DNA of 64,000 bases from assembly GCF_000340215.1 (NCBI RefSeq), contig NW_006921547.1:165886-229885 (forward strand), read 5' to 3'. Source of the stretch: Pseudocercospora fijiensis CIRAD86. Lineage: Eukaryota > Ascomycota > Dothideomycetes > Mycosphaerellales > Mycosphaerellaceae. Made by a program: the position numbers and the translations under genes. The notes under the pieces were generated by a model. That model was not told where the DNA came from. It did not search any database and was given only the letters and a program-made list of their open reading frames with translations. Positions within the stretch are counted from its first letter, which is position 1, and the number at the start of each line of letters is the position of its first letter. Below are positions 10,340 to 24,496 of the stretch, piece after piece.

Positions 10340-13300
10340 GGTACTAGCGGGGCGCGTATATAGAGTAATCGTTATATAAGAAGGGGAAGTTACCGTCGAA
10401 TACTTACTAGATAATGCTACTAATATTAATATAGTATCGTAAGAATTCGTCCTACGATACTAGCCTTAGCGGATTATTAATACTATACTACCTAGTACTA
10501 ATAGTTTCTAGGGTAACTAAGAATACTACTATAGAGCGTATTACCTACGCTTACGGATCGCTAACTCTATAGGCTAAGAACGTATTACTACTAGAGTATT
10601 CTACGCTTTTAAAATACCCCTCCTAGAAATTATTCTTAGTAGGCCTTAGAGGCGCGATTAAAAGGTTATCGTCGGTAGCTCGATAGATACCTAGACCTAT
10701 AGGACCGAAACCGTAGCGTCTTCGATACGCGTACGAGAACCCTAGGAATTCTAGAAGGATATATAAAACGCCCTATACGTATATACGATTAGCGTTCGCT
10801 AGCTCCGCGATATCGCTAAGGGTTTCTCCTTACTAGAAGAATTTAAAGACTTCGAAGACGTCTTTACTATAATGTCCGAAGCGCGATATAAGCTCTCCGA
10901 CGACGTAGAGTATACGATCGACCTAATCCTCGGGATAAAGCCGCTATATAAACCTCTCTACTACTCTTTAGGAGGGGAGCTTAGCGACCTTCGTAATTAC
11001 CTAAGCTTAGCCTTAGATAATAATTAGATCTAGCTTAGTATAAGCGAGGCGGGTACGCTAATCCTATTTATACTAAAAAAGGATAGTAGTCTAAGACTCT
11101 ATATCGATTATAGGGGGCTAAACGAGATTACTATTAAAAATCGTTACCCCCTGCCTCTTATTAGCGAAACGCTTAATAGGCTTAAGGACGCCGAATAGTA
11201 TACGTCCTTAGACCTCTAGGATATATATTACTATATCTATATTAAGTAGGGCGACGAGTAGAAGACTACGTTCTATACGCGGTATAGGCACTTCGAGTAT
11301 AAGGTAATGCCTTTTAGGCTTACTAATGCTCCTACTACGTTTTGAGGATATATTAATAGGGCATTAGCTAGCCTAGTTAATATTTACTATATCGTCTACC
11401 TCGACGATATTCTTATTTATAGCAAAACGCGAGAGGACTACGTACGAGACGTACGCGCTATCCTTACGCGGCTTAGAAAGTTTATATTATATACAAATAG
11501 GAAGAAATATTCCTTCTAGAAGAAAGAAGTCGAATTCCTTAGGTTTATTATTAGTACCGAAGGCGTATCGATAGATTAGTATAGGGTAAACGCTATTAAC
11601 GAGTAGCCTCGCCTATTAACGCTAAAGGAGGTTTAATCCTTCCTCGGATTCTATAACTTCTATCGGAGGTTAATCCCTAATTACTCCTAGATCGTTATAC
11701 TACTAACCGCCCTATCGAAAGGAGCCGTAAATAGCCGAAAGCTAGGGTAGGTCCCGTAGAGCGAAAGTAAGAAGCAAGCGTTCCGCTAGCTAAAGGCTAC
11801 CTTTAGCTCGGCCTCGATATTGCGATACTATAATCCTATAAAGCCCCTATATATCGAGACTAATGCCTCTACGTTCGCCTTAGTAGGGATTATATTATAA
11901 TAGAGCGAAGATAGGAATTAGCATCCCCTAGCCTTCTAGTTATAGAAAATAATCCTAGCCGAGATTAATTATAAGACCTATAACTAGGAGCTCCTAGCGG
12001 TTATCGAGTTCTTTAAGTATTAGCGCCCGTACTTCGATAGCGCCTAGTATACGATCCGCGTAGTTATCGACTACGCTAATCTTAAGAGCTTTATAAAAAT
12101 AAAGTAGCTTATTAGAAGGTAGGTAAGATAGGTAACCTTCCTTATATCTTTTAACTTTACTATCGAATATCGGGCTAGTAAACGAAATCTAGCCGATATA
12201 CCTTCGTAACGTAGCGACTACGAAAGCGAGTTATAGGCGGCGAATAACCTTCTTTCTATATTATAGTCGAAACTAGGTCTATAGTTAAATCTACCCGATA
12301 ATATCGAGCTAATTATAAAGCGTATCTCTATTATATTTATAGGGATACGAGACGCCGGTATAGCGCTAGCGGAACGTAAGAGTTTTATTAGTAGCCCTAT
12401 AAGAGTAGCGGCTACTATTGTTAGGAACGATAGGCCCTACTACGAGATACCTAATATAATCCTTAGTTTCGTATATACCTTATAGTAGTTAGAGTAAGCG
12501 AGAGGAGGAGGCTTATACGAGACAAGCTTACCGTTAGGTAGCTTAGCCTCTTTAAGTAGTCCTAACCTCCTACCTAGCTATTCTCGTCGTAGTAACTTTA
12601 TCTACTATAGCGATACGCTATATATCCCTAAGAACTACGTATTATATATATAGCTAATATATATATACTACGACGACCCTTTAGCTAGACACTTTAGTAT
12701 AGCTAAAACTATAGACCTAATATATTAAAAGTACTTCTAGCTAAAGATAGCCGAGGACGTAACAGCCTATGTCCGTATCTATAGAATTTGTTAATAGTCG
12801 AAGGCGAAGCGCTATCGCCTATATAGCGAGCTCGCTACTCTACCTATACCGACCCGACCTTAGTAAGAGTTAACGATAGACTTTATTACCGATCTCCTAC
12901 CGAGTAAGCTCGGTATATACGTATATACTACGATCCTCGTAATAGTCGACCGCTATACAAAAATAAGCCTCTTTATCCTAACGACGAAGAAGTATATAGT
13001 AGTAGAACTCGCGGATATCCTTTAAAAGGAGGTAATTAGGCGTTTTAGAGTACTATTAGGCGTTATTAGCGATCGTAGATCGCTATTTACTAGCTAGTTT
13101 TAGAGCGACTTCTACTTCGAAGCGTATATAAAGCGTAGGCTTAGTATAGCCTTCTATCCTTAGACTAGAAGGCAAACCGAACGCGCGAACTAGACCCTCG
13201 AGTAATACCTACGATACTATTACTCTAAGAACTAGGATAATTAGGCTAAACTATTACCTTAGGCGGAGTTTGCCTATAATAATAGCGTTTATCCTACGTT

Positions 13301-13950
13301 ACTTATAAGCCCCTTTAGGATACTCTACGGCTTTAATCCTAATTTAATACTTAGAGCTAATAAGCTATTAGCTCGGGACGAGCTAACTAAGGGAAGGGCA
13401 CTAGTAGCTATCGACGCTACGGAGCGACTATAGAAAGCGTATAAAACGCTTATAGAACGCTAGCGGAAAGTAGTAGAATACTAGGCTTAGTAATATAATA
13501 TATACTATACTACTAAGATATATAGTATAGGCGACCTAGTCTTACTATCGATAAAGAATATTAGCTTATATGTCCTAAAAAAGAAACTTAGCCCGAAGTA
13601 TATAGAGCCTTCTTATATTATCGATATAGTCGGAGCGTAGGCGTACCGCCTAGCGCTACCGTTAAGTACGAAGATCTATAATGTTTTCTATATTTCCCTT
13701 CTCGAGCCTTAGTATAGGCACGATAGTAAGGAGTATAAGATAAGTATACCTATCGCTAAAGGTAACGAGTAGTAGGTAGAAACAATCGTAGCGAAGAAGA
13801 TAAAGAAGCGGAAGGCGTACTACCTTATTAAGTAGCGAGGTTAGCCTAAAGAATATAATACTTAGGAGCTAGCTATTTATATTAAAGATTCTATAGCGTT
13901 AGACGAGTTCGAAGCTTAAGCGAAGCGTAAGCGTAGGCAGTAAGTAAGAT
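10340..13950 (+). pseudogene. Element B polyprotein: protease, reverse transcriptase, RNase H, integrase, chromodomain
   Basis: The reverse transcriptase shows [18 protein letters not shown], then FRLTNAPTTF and the catalytic YLDDILIYS near 11395-11425. RNase H includes ASTFALVGIIL and YNQELLAVIE. Integrase shows an HHCC-type start (RHFSIAKTIDLI), then TIDFITDLL and GVISDRRSLFTSQF (catalytic Asp residues) and RRQTERANQTLEQYLR (catalytic Glu). The C-terminus has a chromodomain-like block (VETIVAKKIKKRKAYYLIK, then PKEYNT) around 13775-13900, marking a chromovirus; such domains can direct integration to heterochromatin. RIP stops disrupt every domain. Confidence 0.85.
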
Positions 13951-14079
13951 AAAAGAAAATAAAACTTAAGAAAAAATAGTAGATACGTACTCGTTTCGCT
14001 ACTAAAAAAGGCCTATCGGCTTAGTATATATAAAGGTAGCGCCGCGTAGGCGCGGCGACAGCGGGCCGCCTACTCTACT

Positions 14080-14900
14080 TATCCTTAGAATCCTTAGCCT
14101 CGTCCTCCTCCTTAATACCTATAGTAGTATTAATAGTAGCGATAGCGTTAGCGCCGACGCGCTAAGCGAGGTTCTAGTATAGTTAGTATACGAAGCGTAA
14201 GTAAAACGAGGCTACGGGAAAGACTATACCTAACGCCTAATCTCTACTAAACCGGCTAGGTTAGTACCGATATACTCGAGAGTACTAAGTAGGTTAACGT
14301 CCGTAAGGAACCTACTAGCGGCCCCCTTATAGGCTAGGGCTTTGCCGCCTAGGGTTACTTTATTCTTATTAGTATAGAAGACATTAAGCGTAGATAGAAT
14401 AACTAATATCGAGGTTAGTATACGAAGCGTAAGCGAAGCGTATAAGAAACATACGTACGATTATAGCGTCTAGCTCGGCCTAGAGTGCCTCTAGGGCCTC
14501 GTTAGACTCCTCGATAGAGTCGTAGCCGTCTAGGTTATATAAGTCGCGCGTAGCGCGTACGGTACGGATACGTACTAGTAGCGATACGAGAGCGCGGGCC
14601 GTAATAGGCGTATAGATATAATAGCTACCGCGGTAGCGATTATAGTTACGCTTAGTAGTAGGGTCTATATTACCGCCTATATAAAGCTTAGCTAGGTCTA
14701 CTAAAGCGAGTTAGTTACAAAGCGTATACGCGTAACAAGTAGTAAGAAAACGTACTATTAGCCGTTATATACTTAAAGTAACGAGTATAGCCCTCTAGGA
14801 CTTTTAGTAGGCGCTAGATAGGCGTAGTAGGGGTCGTAGGGCTAGCGCCTACGGCGCGCTTGCCTACGGCACGCGTAGGGGTAGATTTGCTAGTAATGTT
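14080..14900 (-). pseudogene. Antisense reading frame between pol and 3' LTR of element B
   Basis: On the minus strand a frame of more than 100 codons with very few RIP stops runs leftward from about 14900. It includes LCNQLALVDLAKLYIGGNID, TKRNYNRYRGSYYIYTPITA, LLVRIRTVRATRDLYNLD and a coiled-coil-like EESNEALEALQAELDAII. A probable intron follows (donor GTACGT/GTATGT, CTAATAAG at the end), after which a second exon reads NKVTLGGKALAYKGAASRFL and LLSTLEYIGTNLAGLVEIRR. I do not recognise the protein. Charged, helical composition and the presence of a plausible intron argue that this is a real gene carried antisense in the element and not a shadow of pol, which has ended by 13950. Confidence 0.6.
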
Positions 14901-15309
14901 TTTTAGATAGATATTTAAAAAAGAAAAATCTTTAAGTAATACTAGGGGGGCGTAAGAATAGAGTAGGTAAGGCGTAGGCGAGTAGTATTCGGAGCGCTTA
15001 GAAAAAGAAGAAGTTATTAAGCGGGCTTCGAATGCTTTAAATACTCGCCTCGCTTTCGGATAGCTTACGTTCTCGCGTAGCTACCGCGTTCTTAGAAATT
15101 TAGGCAACCTCTAGCTAGTACTAAAGGCAGCCGCGCTTTAAATCTATAAACAAACAAGTAACTACGAGGCAAAGTATAACGTGCCTAGCAACTATAGCCT
15201 AGCGATAGGTACGTAGGGGATATATATATATAGCGTAGAGTATAGGAAATAGTATAATTTACTATATTACTCTATAGCTAGGATAGCTATACTAGGGGAA
15301 GGAGATAAT

Positions 15310-15618
15310 TATAAGAACCTAAGCAAGTAAAGTCTCCTATCCTGCCTTAGCAAGCCTATATAACAATTATGTAATATTATTACGTACAATACGATACTGC
15401 CCCGCTAGCGCGAAGCCTACTTAGCGTATACGCGGGAAAGCTCAGTCGCTCGTACGGATATACTCGGTAGCCGGCTCGGTAGATATACTATCCGTATAGA
15501 GCTTAGTTAATAGTAATGGCTCTGCCCTATTCTTAGAAAGGCACGGTTTAGTTCTACTATCTACTACTGCGATTAGTAGAGGGTATTCTATACGTTACTA
15601 TATACCTATTTTCTTATA
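15310..15618 (+). repeat. 3' LTR of element B
   Basis: 309 bp, preceded by the purine-rich tract GGGGAAGGAGATAAT, the expected polypurine primer of plus-strand synthesis. Confidence 0.9.
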
Positions 15619-15639
15619 CCTAGATCTACTACTTATCTA

Positions 15640-18600
15640 TTACTATCGGCCTATATACTAAATATATTATATTTTTCCTTACGAAACTTCCGAAGACTTA
15701 CTCCGTTATTCTTAGTCTCTATTAGCTTATAAAATATAACCCGGTTATCGACTAGGCCTCCGAATCTCTATTCTTTATAAGTAAGTACTATATAGAGTAC
15801 TACTTTAGAGAATTTAGTTCTACCTCCGAAACTTCCCGAGATCGTACTATATTCGCTATTAGCGCGGCTACCTTCTTGTATCTTACCTACGATAAACGTA
15901 CTTAGATCTTTACTACTATAATATAGGATATCGAGAAGACTATCCGAAAGTTCGATAAAGAACCGACGGATCCGAAAACGAAGCTACTAAAGGAGTATTA
16001 GTACCGACTCTACTAGTTTTTAAAAAAGAACGCTAATATTCTACTACTATACCGCCCGGGCGTTAACTATAAAATTAAATTAATCGATAGTAAGCCGCCG
16101 CCGTATAGCCCTCTCTACTCTATATCTTAAGAGGAGCTCCTCGTACTAAAGAAATACCTAGAAGATAACTTATAAAAAGGCTTTATCCGTCCTAGTTCCT
16201 CTAAAGCCGCTATACTAGTTATATTTGCCTAGAAACCCGGTAGAGGTCTCTACTTCTACGTAGACTACTAGGGCCTTAACGCCTTAACGAAAAAGAACCG
16301 TTACCTAATTCCTCTTATAAATAAGACGCTTAAACGCCTTTCGAAAGCTCGCTAGTCTACTAAGCTCGGCATAATTGCTACCTTTAACGCGATCTATATT
16401 ACCGAGGGAGACGAATAGCTAATAGCTTTCTAAATCTATTACGGCCTTTTTAAATACCTAGTCTTACTATTCGGACTCTATAATAGGCCTAGTACGTTCT
16501 AATCCTATATTAACGATACGCTTAAGAAATTCCTAGACGCCTTCGTCTTAGTATATATAGACGATATCTTAATTTATAGTAAAACGAAAGCGGAGTACTA
16601 CGAGTATATCGAAAAGGTACTTTAGAAACTTAAAAATACTAGACTATATATCGATATCGATAAATACGAGTTTATAAGTAAGAGGTAAAGTTCCTCGGTC
16701 TTATCGTCTCCTTAGAAGGTATTCGAATAGATCCTAGCAATATCGAAGCTATTCTAAACTAGAGAGTACTACGAAACGTAAAAGAAGTCTAAGGTCTCCT
16801 CGGTTTTACTAACTTCTATTAGAGATTTATATAGAATTTTAGTAGAATCGCCCGTCCTCTTATAGTACTTACGCGGAAGGACGTTAAATTCGAGTAGTCT
16901 CTAGCCTATTAAGAAGCCTTCGACTAGCTATAATAAAGTTTTAAGACTATATCGATTCTATAGTACTTTGACTTCGATAAAGAAACGCGTCTAGAAACCG
17001 GTACTTCCGATTATACGACTAGTACCGTTCTTCTTTAAAGAGCGACCCTAGAGGATATATAGCTACCTATAGCCTACCTTTCTAAGAAAATATACTTTAC
17101 GGAATATAATTACGATATCTACTATAAGCAACTCCTCGGAATCGTTAAGGCCTTCGAAGAATAGCGCCTAGAGCTCGAAGGATCCGAATTGCTAATCTAG
17201 ATTAGCTTAGATTATAAGAACCTCGTCTACTTTCTTAAAAGCAAGATCCTTAGCTATAGTAAGGTATACTAGAGTGAGTTTCTTTCCTAGTTTAACTTCG
17301 TAATATAGTATATACCCGGTAAGGCAAATTTATAGGCCGACGTACTTACGAGATATAATAGAGACTCGCCTTTAGATCGAGGCCTATAGCGTAAAGATTA
17401 GTCTATCCTTAAGGAGTATAACCTTAGCTAGGAGCTATACAAGCTCCTCGGAGACGACCTTTCTTTCCCGGAGCCTCTTATAGTATCCTTTATACTAATA
17501 GCCGCTTCCGCCTTTCTCGAAGATAATAATAGGTCAGACGACGAAGATATAAGCTTAGAAAGCTCGAATAGCGACTTAAAGAGCAAGGAAGAAGTATAAG
17601 ACCTTATTAAACCTACCTAACTAGAGTAGTAGCTTATAACGATATACGCTAAAGATGCTTTTACTAAGGGCCTAATTTATACTCTATAGGACGAAGAACG
17701 ACTATACGAGAATATTTCGCTCTTATAGTATAAGCATTATAGAACTCTACCCCGAGCGCCCTATATAACGTTTAGGAATGCCCTCTACGTCCCGGACTTC
17801 GAAGATCTACGCGATTAGATTATACGTTTAGCTTACAATCCTCTCGGAATAGTATATCCCGGCCGAGCTAAGATACTATCTTAGCTTCGGAAGTAGTACT
17901 ACTAGCCTAATCTATACCGAGATATCGACCGATTTATTAAAAGCTACGTAATATACCGTAGAGCAAAAGTAGATACGCGTAAGCCGTAAGGGCTACTAAA
18001 ACCTCTTAAAATTTTAAATCCCTCTACGGCCGTAGTAACACATTTTAATAGATTTTATTATAGGCCTACTAAAAGGATCCGACTTTAACGGCCTCTAGTT
18101 TTAAAATATACTAGTTTTAGTCTGCCGCCTTACTAAACGCAAGAAGGTATTAAATGCCCGTAGCCTAATAGCGAAGAATACGGCTTAGGTCTCCTACCGA
18201 GATATATAGAAAGATACGGGCCTACCTAAATTAATTATATCTAATCGCGGCCCGAATTTCGTTGCCCGTTTCTAGAAGCGCCTCTACGAGCGACTAAAAA
18301 TTTAAGCGCGCCTTTTAACGGCTTACTACCCCTAGACCGACGGGTAAACCGAACGAGCTAACGCTTAGATCGAATAAATTATTAGGTACTTCTATAATTA
18401 CTCCTAAAATAACTAGCTAAGATTAACGCCTTCTATTAAATTTGCTATTAATAATTAGGAATTAGCTACGACTTAGACTACGCCCTTCTACGCTTCGACT
18501 AGATTTTACCCCCGAACCGGTATAGAACTAGTAGAAATCGAACTAGAGCCCCTAGTAAACGATCCGGAAAGGGACGCCGATACCTTCGCTCTTTAGATAG

Positions 18601-19280
18601 CCTAGACCTACTAGGAGCTCTAGGACGAGATAAGGTATACCTAGGAAGTATACGAGCACTACGCTAATTAGCGTAGACGTACCGCGCTAGATTACTAAGT
18701 CGGAGATTACGTTTACCTCGACTTACGGTATATTAGAACTAACCGACCTTCGAAAAAGCTCGACTAGAAAAATCTAAGACCCTTCCGAATTATAAAGAAA
18801 GTCGGTACGTACGTATACGAACTAGATCTCCCCGAAAATCTTAATATTTACCCGGTTAAATACGTTATTAATCTAAGAACCGCCGGAGAAATCGCGGACC
18901 CCGAAGATATTCCGCCGATTCCGGAAGCTACCGAGGCTACCGATTAGACTAAAGACGAACCGGAATCTACCTTAGGTATAGTACGGGCAATTATCGGATA
19001 AAGCTTTAGTAATATAAACTTCGGCAATCTTAACCCTCCTAGACTATAGAGAGACATATAGTAGAAGAGATACTTAGACGAAGATACGACCTAGGAACCT
19101 CTATACTATATTTTCTTCGTCCGTAAAGTAATCGAAGAATTCCTACGAGATTATACCGACTATATAACGATAGAAGGAGCTATCCCGGAATACTTTCTCC
19201 GAGAAGTATATAAACAGAATTTAGATTAAGGTCTCCGACCCGAACTAGAGTAAGAATACTAGTACCTATTATATAGTATA
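15640..19280 (+). pseudogene. Element A polyprotein: reverse transcriptase, RNase H, integrase
   Basis: Continues element A after the nested element B. Reverse transcriptase motifs: KKYLEDNL.KGFIRPS, YFYVDYQGLNALT, KNRYLIPLI and YIDDILIYS at about 16553-16580. A frame change near 16680 marks an indel or a poorly read stretch. Integrase begins near 17830 with LRKQYYQPNLYRDIDRFIKS.VI.RRAK (HHCC finger), then DFI near 18045, SNRGPNFVARF and ERANAQIEQIIRYF (D,D,E core), ending with a C-terminal domain including DYQVGDYVYLDLRYIRTNRP. This is the standard Gypsy order, with integrase after RNase H. It is inactive through RIP stops. Confidence 0.82.
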
Positions 19281-19330
19281 GACCTCCTTTAGTATCGTAG
19301 GAACTCCGCGTAAAACGAGGGAGGGGCTAC

Positions 19331-20034
19331 TATTATAGTAGCTACCTAGAAAGTACCGACAAGTCCTATAAGCTAGCCGCTATACTATAAAGTAATATCG
19401 GATTTAAGTTGCCTTAGTAGTAGGGGCCTTTAGCGAAGTAGGTCGCCTAGTTAGCCGCCTATTTAGCCGTATAACGTAATATTTTAGGGACTCCCGCGGA
19501 GGCCGTATATAGTAGAATAATACGTTATATATTAATATACGAACGACGGGACTATACTAAACTACGCGTACGCGTATAAGGACGATAGTAAGCGAGATAT
19601 ATAGAGTCGTAGGATAGATCCGAGTAGTAGGAAGGAACCGGAAGATAGAAAAGAGCTAGGAGAAACATATTTACTTAAGAGCGGTTAAACGAGTTCGTAT
19701 ACGTATGCTACGTAAGTTAGCTAAGAAATAAAGGCGCTACGAGATAGTAGATAAGCGGGATACGTACGCGCGCGCTTAATACGTAGGGAAGGACCTAAAA
19801 GTAGAGGTTTACTAAGAAGTTAGCAAGTAGGATATATATACTTACGCTTACGCGTCGGACGCGCTAGACGCCCGTAGGGCGGGACACTAAGGAAGGGGCT
19901 CTCTCTCTAAGGTATCCTTTTTCCTTTCTTCGTAGTTCGTCTTATATAGATAGTAGCTATATTAATTTAGTGCTCCCTTTAGTCTTGTTTAAAGTTTCGT
20001 ATATATTCTTACTACTTAGCCTCTAACCCTTATA
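19331..20034 (+). repeat. 3' LTR of element A
   Basis: 704-bp repeat of the 5' LTR; differences are largely C/T and G/A. Confidence 0.9.
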
Positions 20035-21233
20035 ATAACTAGAGTAAATAAGAACGCTCTTTTACTTAAACCGAGGAATTAAAATATATATACTATAACG
20101 TCCCTTTTCTAATCGTTTTATAACTTCTCTACTATACTATATCTATATAGTAGTATAGCTAGTAGTATAGTTAAACATTACGAGATAATAGATAACTAAA
20201 GAATAGCAAATACTAAAAAGGTAGGTTACTATATAAGTTTATACAAAAATAAAAAGAAATATACAAAAGAATACTATAGTATAAAGGAAGTAGTCCTTTG
20301 AGCTCTAATTCCTATAGAAAGGGCTATAGTATAGTATATAGAATATAAGTAATACTATTAATAGTTAAGTCTACTATATATCTTAGTATATCTAGAATTA
20401 GTAATCAAAACTAAATAGACGCTATTTCTTAGTATTCTTTTTTAGAGTTCTCTTTAAAATTCTTACCTAAAACTATACTCTAGATTTTTAAAGCTTTAGC
20501 TAATAGAATTGTTTCTAAACTTACTAATAAAGATATTCCGAAATGTTTTTATAAACTTATTCTATAAACCGACTTATAGACTTGCTTATAAGCTTGCTTA
20601 TAGCCTTGCCTCTAGCCCTACCTATAACCTTATCTATAACCTTATCTATAATCTTATCTTTAACCTTATTTTTCACCTTATTTCTAACTTTATTTCTAAG
20701 CTTCTCTATAATCTTATATATAACCTTATATATAACCTTTTATATAACCTTTTATATAACCTTTATATAACCTTTATATAAACTTATTTCTAAACTTATT
20801 TCTAAACTTATTTCTAAACCTATTTCTAAACTTATTTCTAAACTTATTTCTAAACTTATTTCTAAACTTATTTCTAAACTTATTTCTAAACTTATTTATA
20901 AACTTATTTATAAACTTATTTCTAAACTGATTTATAAACTTATTTATTAACTTATTTATTAACTTATTTATTAACTTATTTATATTATTCTTTATATACT
21001 TTATAGATAGATTATCTTAAAGGTTCTTATAAACTTATTAACAAATTTATTAGTAAAGTTACTAATAGAGTTACTTTTAAGCTACTTGAAACCTTATCTT
21101 TTAAGTTTTCTATAAGGTTTTGTTTTAAGCTATTATAAAGCTATTCTAAAGGTTATCTTAGAAGTTATTTTAAAAGTTATTTTATAGTTATTACTATATT
21201 AAATTTTTAATACTACTCTATTACTATTACTAG
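20035..21233. other. AT-rich spacer, no gene recognised
   Basis: The base composition shifts sharply to AT here and CpG is scarce, unlike the flanking elements. I see no coding frame that is not repeat-driven. A short inverted motif (ACTATATCTATATAGT) lies near 20138. The main content is the minisatellite annotated separately. Confidence 0.5.
20560..20990. repeat. Minisatellite of 10-12-bp units (AACTTATTTCT / AACCTTATCTAT)
   Basis: Starts as loosely repeated CTATAACCTTAT units and becomes a regular AAACTTATTTCT array from about 20780 to 20930, then TTATTAACTTAT. Variation drifts gradually along the array, typical of slippage. The open frames across it are produced by the repeat. Confidence 0.9.
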
Positions 21234-22489
<1,256 letters not shown>

Positions 22490-23590
22490 AATAACCGAAT
22501 AAGCTTAAGCGAAGACGAGTATTACGAATTAGTAGAATCCTCTAACTCCGATAAACCCCCGGATCCTATTAACGTAGAAATTAGGCGACGACTAGTTATT
22601 ATAAGCGCCGTCTAACTAGGAGAGGCTATTAGGCCTTCTACGCTAGAGGTACTCTATAATATTATTATAAAGATAATCGAGAAGCAAACTAAGCTTCTCC
22701 GTTAGAATAGGCGCCGCCTATTAGAGCTAGGAAGTAGTAGAAACCCCCTATTCGAAGGGTAGAACGCTATAGTATATATAGAGCGCTTTAACGAAGCCCT
22801 AATTAAGTACGAACTCGATAAGGAGTCCGACTAGTATAAGATCCGGTCCCTTACGAGGACTACTATTACTAAGCTTTACCGAACCCTTAGAACCCTAGTT
22901 AGCTACCTAGAAAAGGACGATAAATCTAATACCGACTAGGAGACCTTTAAGTAGGCCTTTCTAAAAGAGTATCGGGAGCGCGATAGCCGTCGTATTAAAG
23001 GTAGTCGCGTATAGCTCGAGGCCCTCTATTTAACGAGGTATACTAAAGAAGACGACCTAAAGGAGTATATCTGCGAATTTGTTAAGTTAGCGGATAGTAT
23101 CGACTAGAAGGACCTTAAGAATTCTTAAAGAACGAGGCTACTCCTTTAGGGATTGCCGTAGCCTATAGCCTAGTATATCTTCTATCGCTATAAGCTTAGC
23201 GAGGCCGATTCTAAGAGCTTTAGAAGATATAAAGAGGTCCTAGAGTGTATTAAGGCCGATATCGATAGCTCCGCCGATACGAGGAAGTTTATCTATAGCG
23301 AAGATAGGAATAACCTAGTATAGGTTAGGAACGAAGCTATAGGAAATAGGGGACCTAAGTTCCTTCCTAAATCGTAAAGCGGTCCTAAGACCGTAACGCC
23401 TACTAGTACTAAACACTCTTAGGACGTTACGGACTTAGCTAAATCCCTAGCCTAGCTTAACCTTAATACGAAAGTATTATAGCGAGTTAGGGAGGTTATT
23501 AATACTAGTCTACTAGGTTTCCGATCCTAACTACCCTAAAGCCCCTTTAGTTAATATCTACGCTATATAGAAGATCTATTCTAACTTAGA
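22490..23590 (+). pseudogene. Element D gag
   Basis: A single frame opening near SEDEYYELVESSNSDKP continues through KIIEKQTKLLRQNRRRLLEL, NAIVYIERFNEALIKYELD and RYTKEDDLKEYICEFVKLAD to TRLLLQGLPQPIAQYIFYRY. The pattern (a helical domain with a late LLLQGLP block) fits a Ty3/Gypsy gag capsid domain. A nearly identical frame follows the second LTR (32520-33511). RIP stops occur at Gln and Trp positions. Confidence 0.7.
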
Positions 23591-24488
23591 TAGCAAGTAC
23601 TAGATATATAGCGTTTTTAAATATATCTAATCGGCCTACCCTATCTAGAAAGAGCTTCTTAATAGGAAGCTTATTATATAAGTAAATAGTCGGTTCTACT
23701 ATATAGATACTAGCGATAAGATTAACTTCGAATAGGATCGGAGAGCCCTAAAGCTACCTTAACTAAGGAACCTTCTAGAGAAGAAGTATAGCGGTAAGAT
23801 CGAGTTTAAGGAGGCTAGGAATAGTATCCTCGCCGCTATTACTAAATAGGAAACTTAGAAGGTTAGGGCTAAATAGGTTAAGGAGCGAAGTAGTAATAGT
23901 ACTACTAAGGCCGTTAAAGTTAACTTTGTTTCTTAGGACTAAGACGTAGTCGCTAATATTTACGCGGTTACTAAGAATAGTATAGATGTCTACGCTACTA
24001 TAAGGTCCTAAACCTAGTCCTAAAGTAAGGGTAAGAGCCCGTAGAATCCTACTCGCCCTAGTACGGTAGCCCCTACTAGAATACTTAAGAGTAAGGTAGC
24101 CGATAAGGCTAAATAATAGCGAGAATTAACCGCTAAGACTAAGACTCTCTAGATAGCTAAAGACCGTACTATCCGAGCCGGTATAGCTACTCTAACGGTA
24201 CTACTACTAGAGACTCTAGAAGTTAATATAGAGGATAATACTACCGATCTTAGTAGTACTCTAGGCCTAACAAACCTACCGGCCTAGAAGCGGAAGTTAG
24301 CCGACCTAAAGAGCTTTCGCTTTAACGGGTATATAAAAAAGTACGGTACCGGGCCTACTAACTCCTACGATATAAAGGTAAAAGCTCTCTTCTAGGCTTC
24401 GTAGTTCCTAGACCTTAAGTCTAACGTATCTATAGGAGAGCTACTAGTATACGGTTTACCTACTAACCTATTCTAGAGCTAGATCCCT

Positions 24489-24496
24489 AATAATAC
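24489..24496. other. Left target duplication AATAATAC of the miniature hAT
   Basis: Repeated exactly at 24890-24897. An 8-bp duplication is characteristic of the hAT superfamily. Confidence 0.9.

Larger units (their letters stand above)
8619..15618 (+). mobile_element. Gypsy-type chromovirus LTR retrotransposon B
   Basis: Equal-length 309-bp LTRs (8619-8927, 15310-15618) both start TATAAGAACC and end TTCTTATA. Flanks are TCTAG on the left (8614-8618) and CCTAG on the right (15619-15623), one mismatch apart and probably the target duplication. It is inserted in the gag/protease part of element A, so it is younger than A. Internal order is gag, protease, reverse transcriptase, RNase H, integrase, chromodomain, then an antisense reading frame before the 3' LTR. 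Confidence 0.92.
6311..20034 (+). mobile_element. Gypsy-type LTR retrotransposon A (split by element B)
   Basis: LTRs at 6311-7013 and 19331-20034 are almost the same length and sequence, both starting TATTATAG (originally TGTTATAG). A purine-rich tract (GAGGGAGGGGC) precedes the 3' LTR. Between them lie gag, then the nested element B at 8619-15618, then protease to integrase. Without B the element is about 6.7 kb. No clear target duplication is seen (GAAGC on the left, ATAAC on the right), which may reflect recombination, deletion or a misjudged LTR edge. Confidence 0.88.

Noticed and set aside
20509..20781. Open frames of 60-90 codons rich in Leu, Ile, Tyr and Asn
   Set aside because: They are produced by the AT-rich minisatellite; the amino-acid periodicity is that of the DNA repeat and two frames are open at once.
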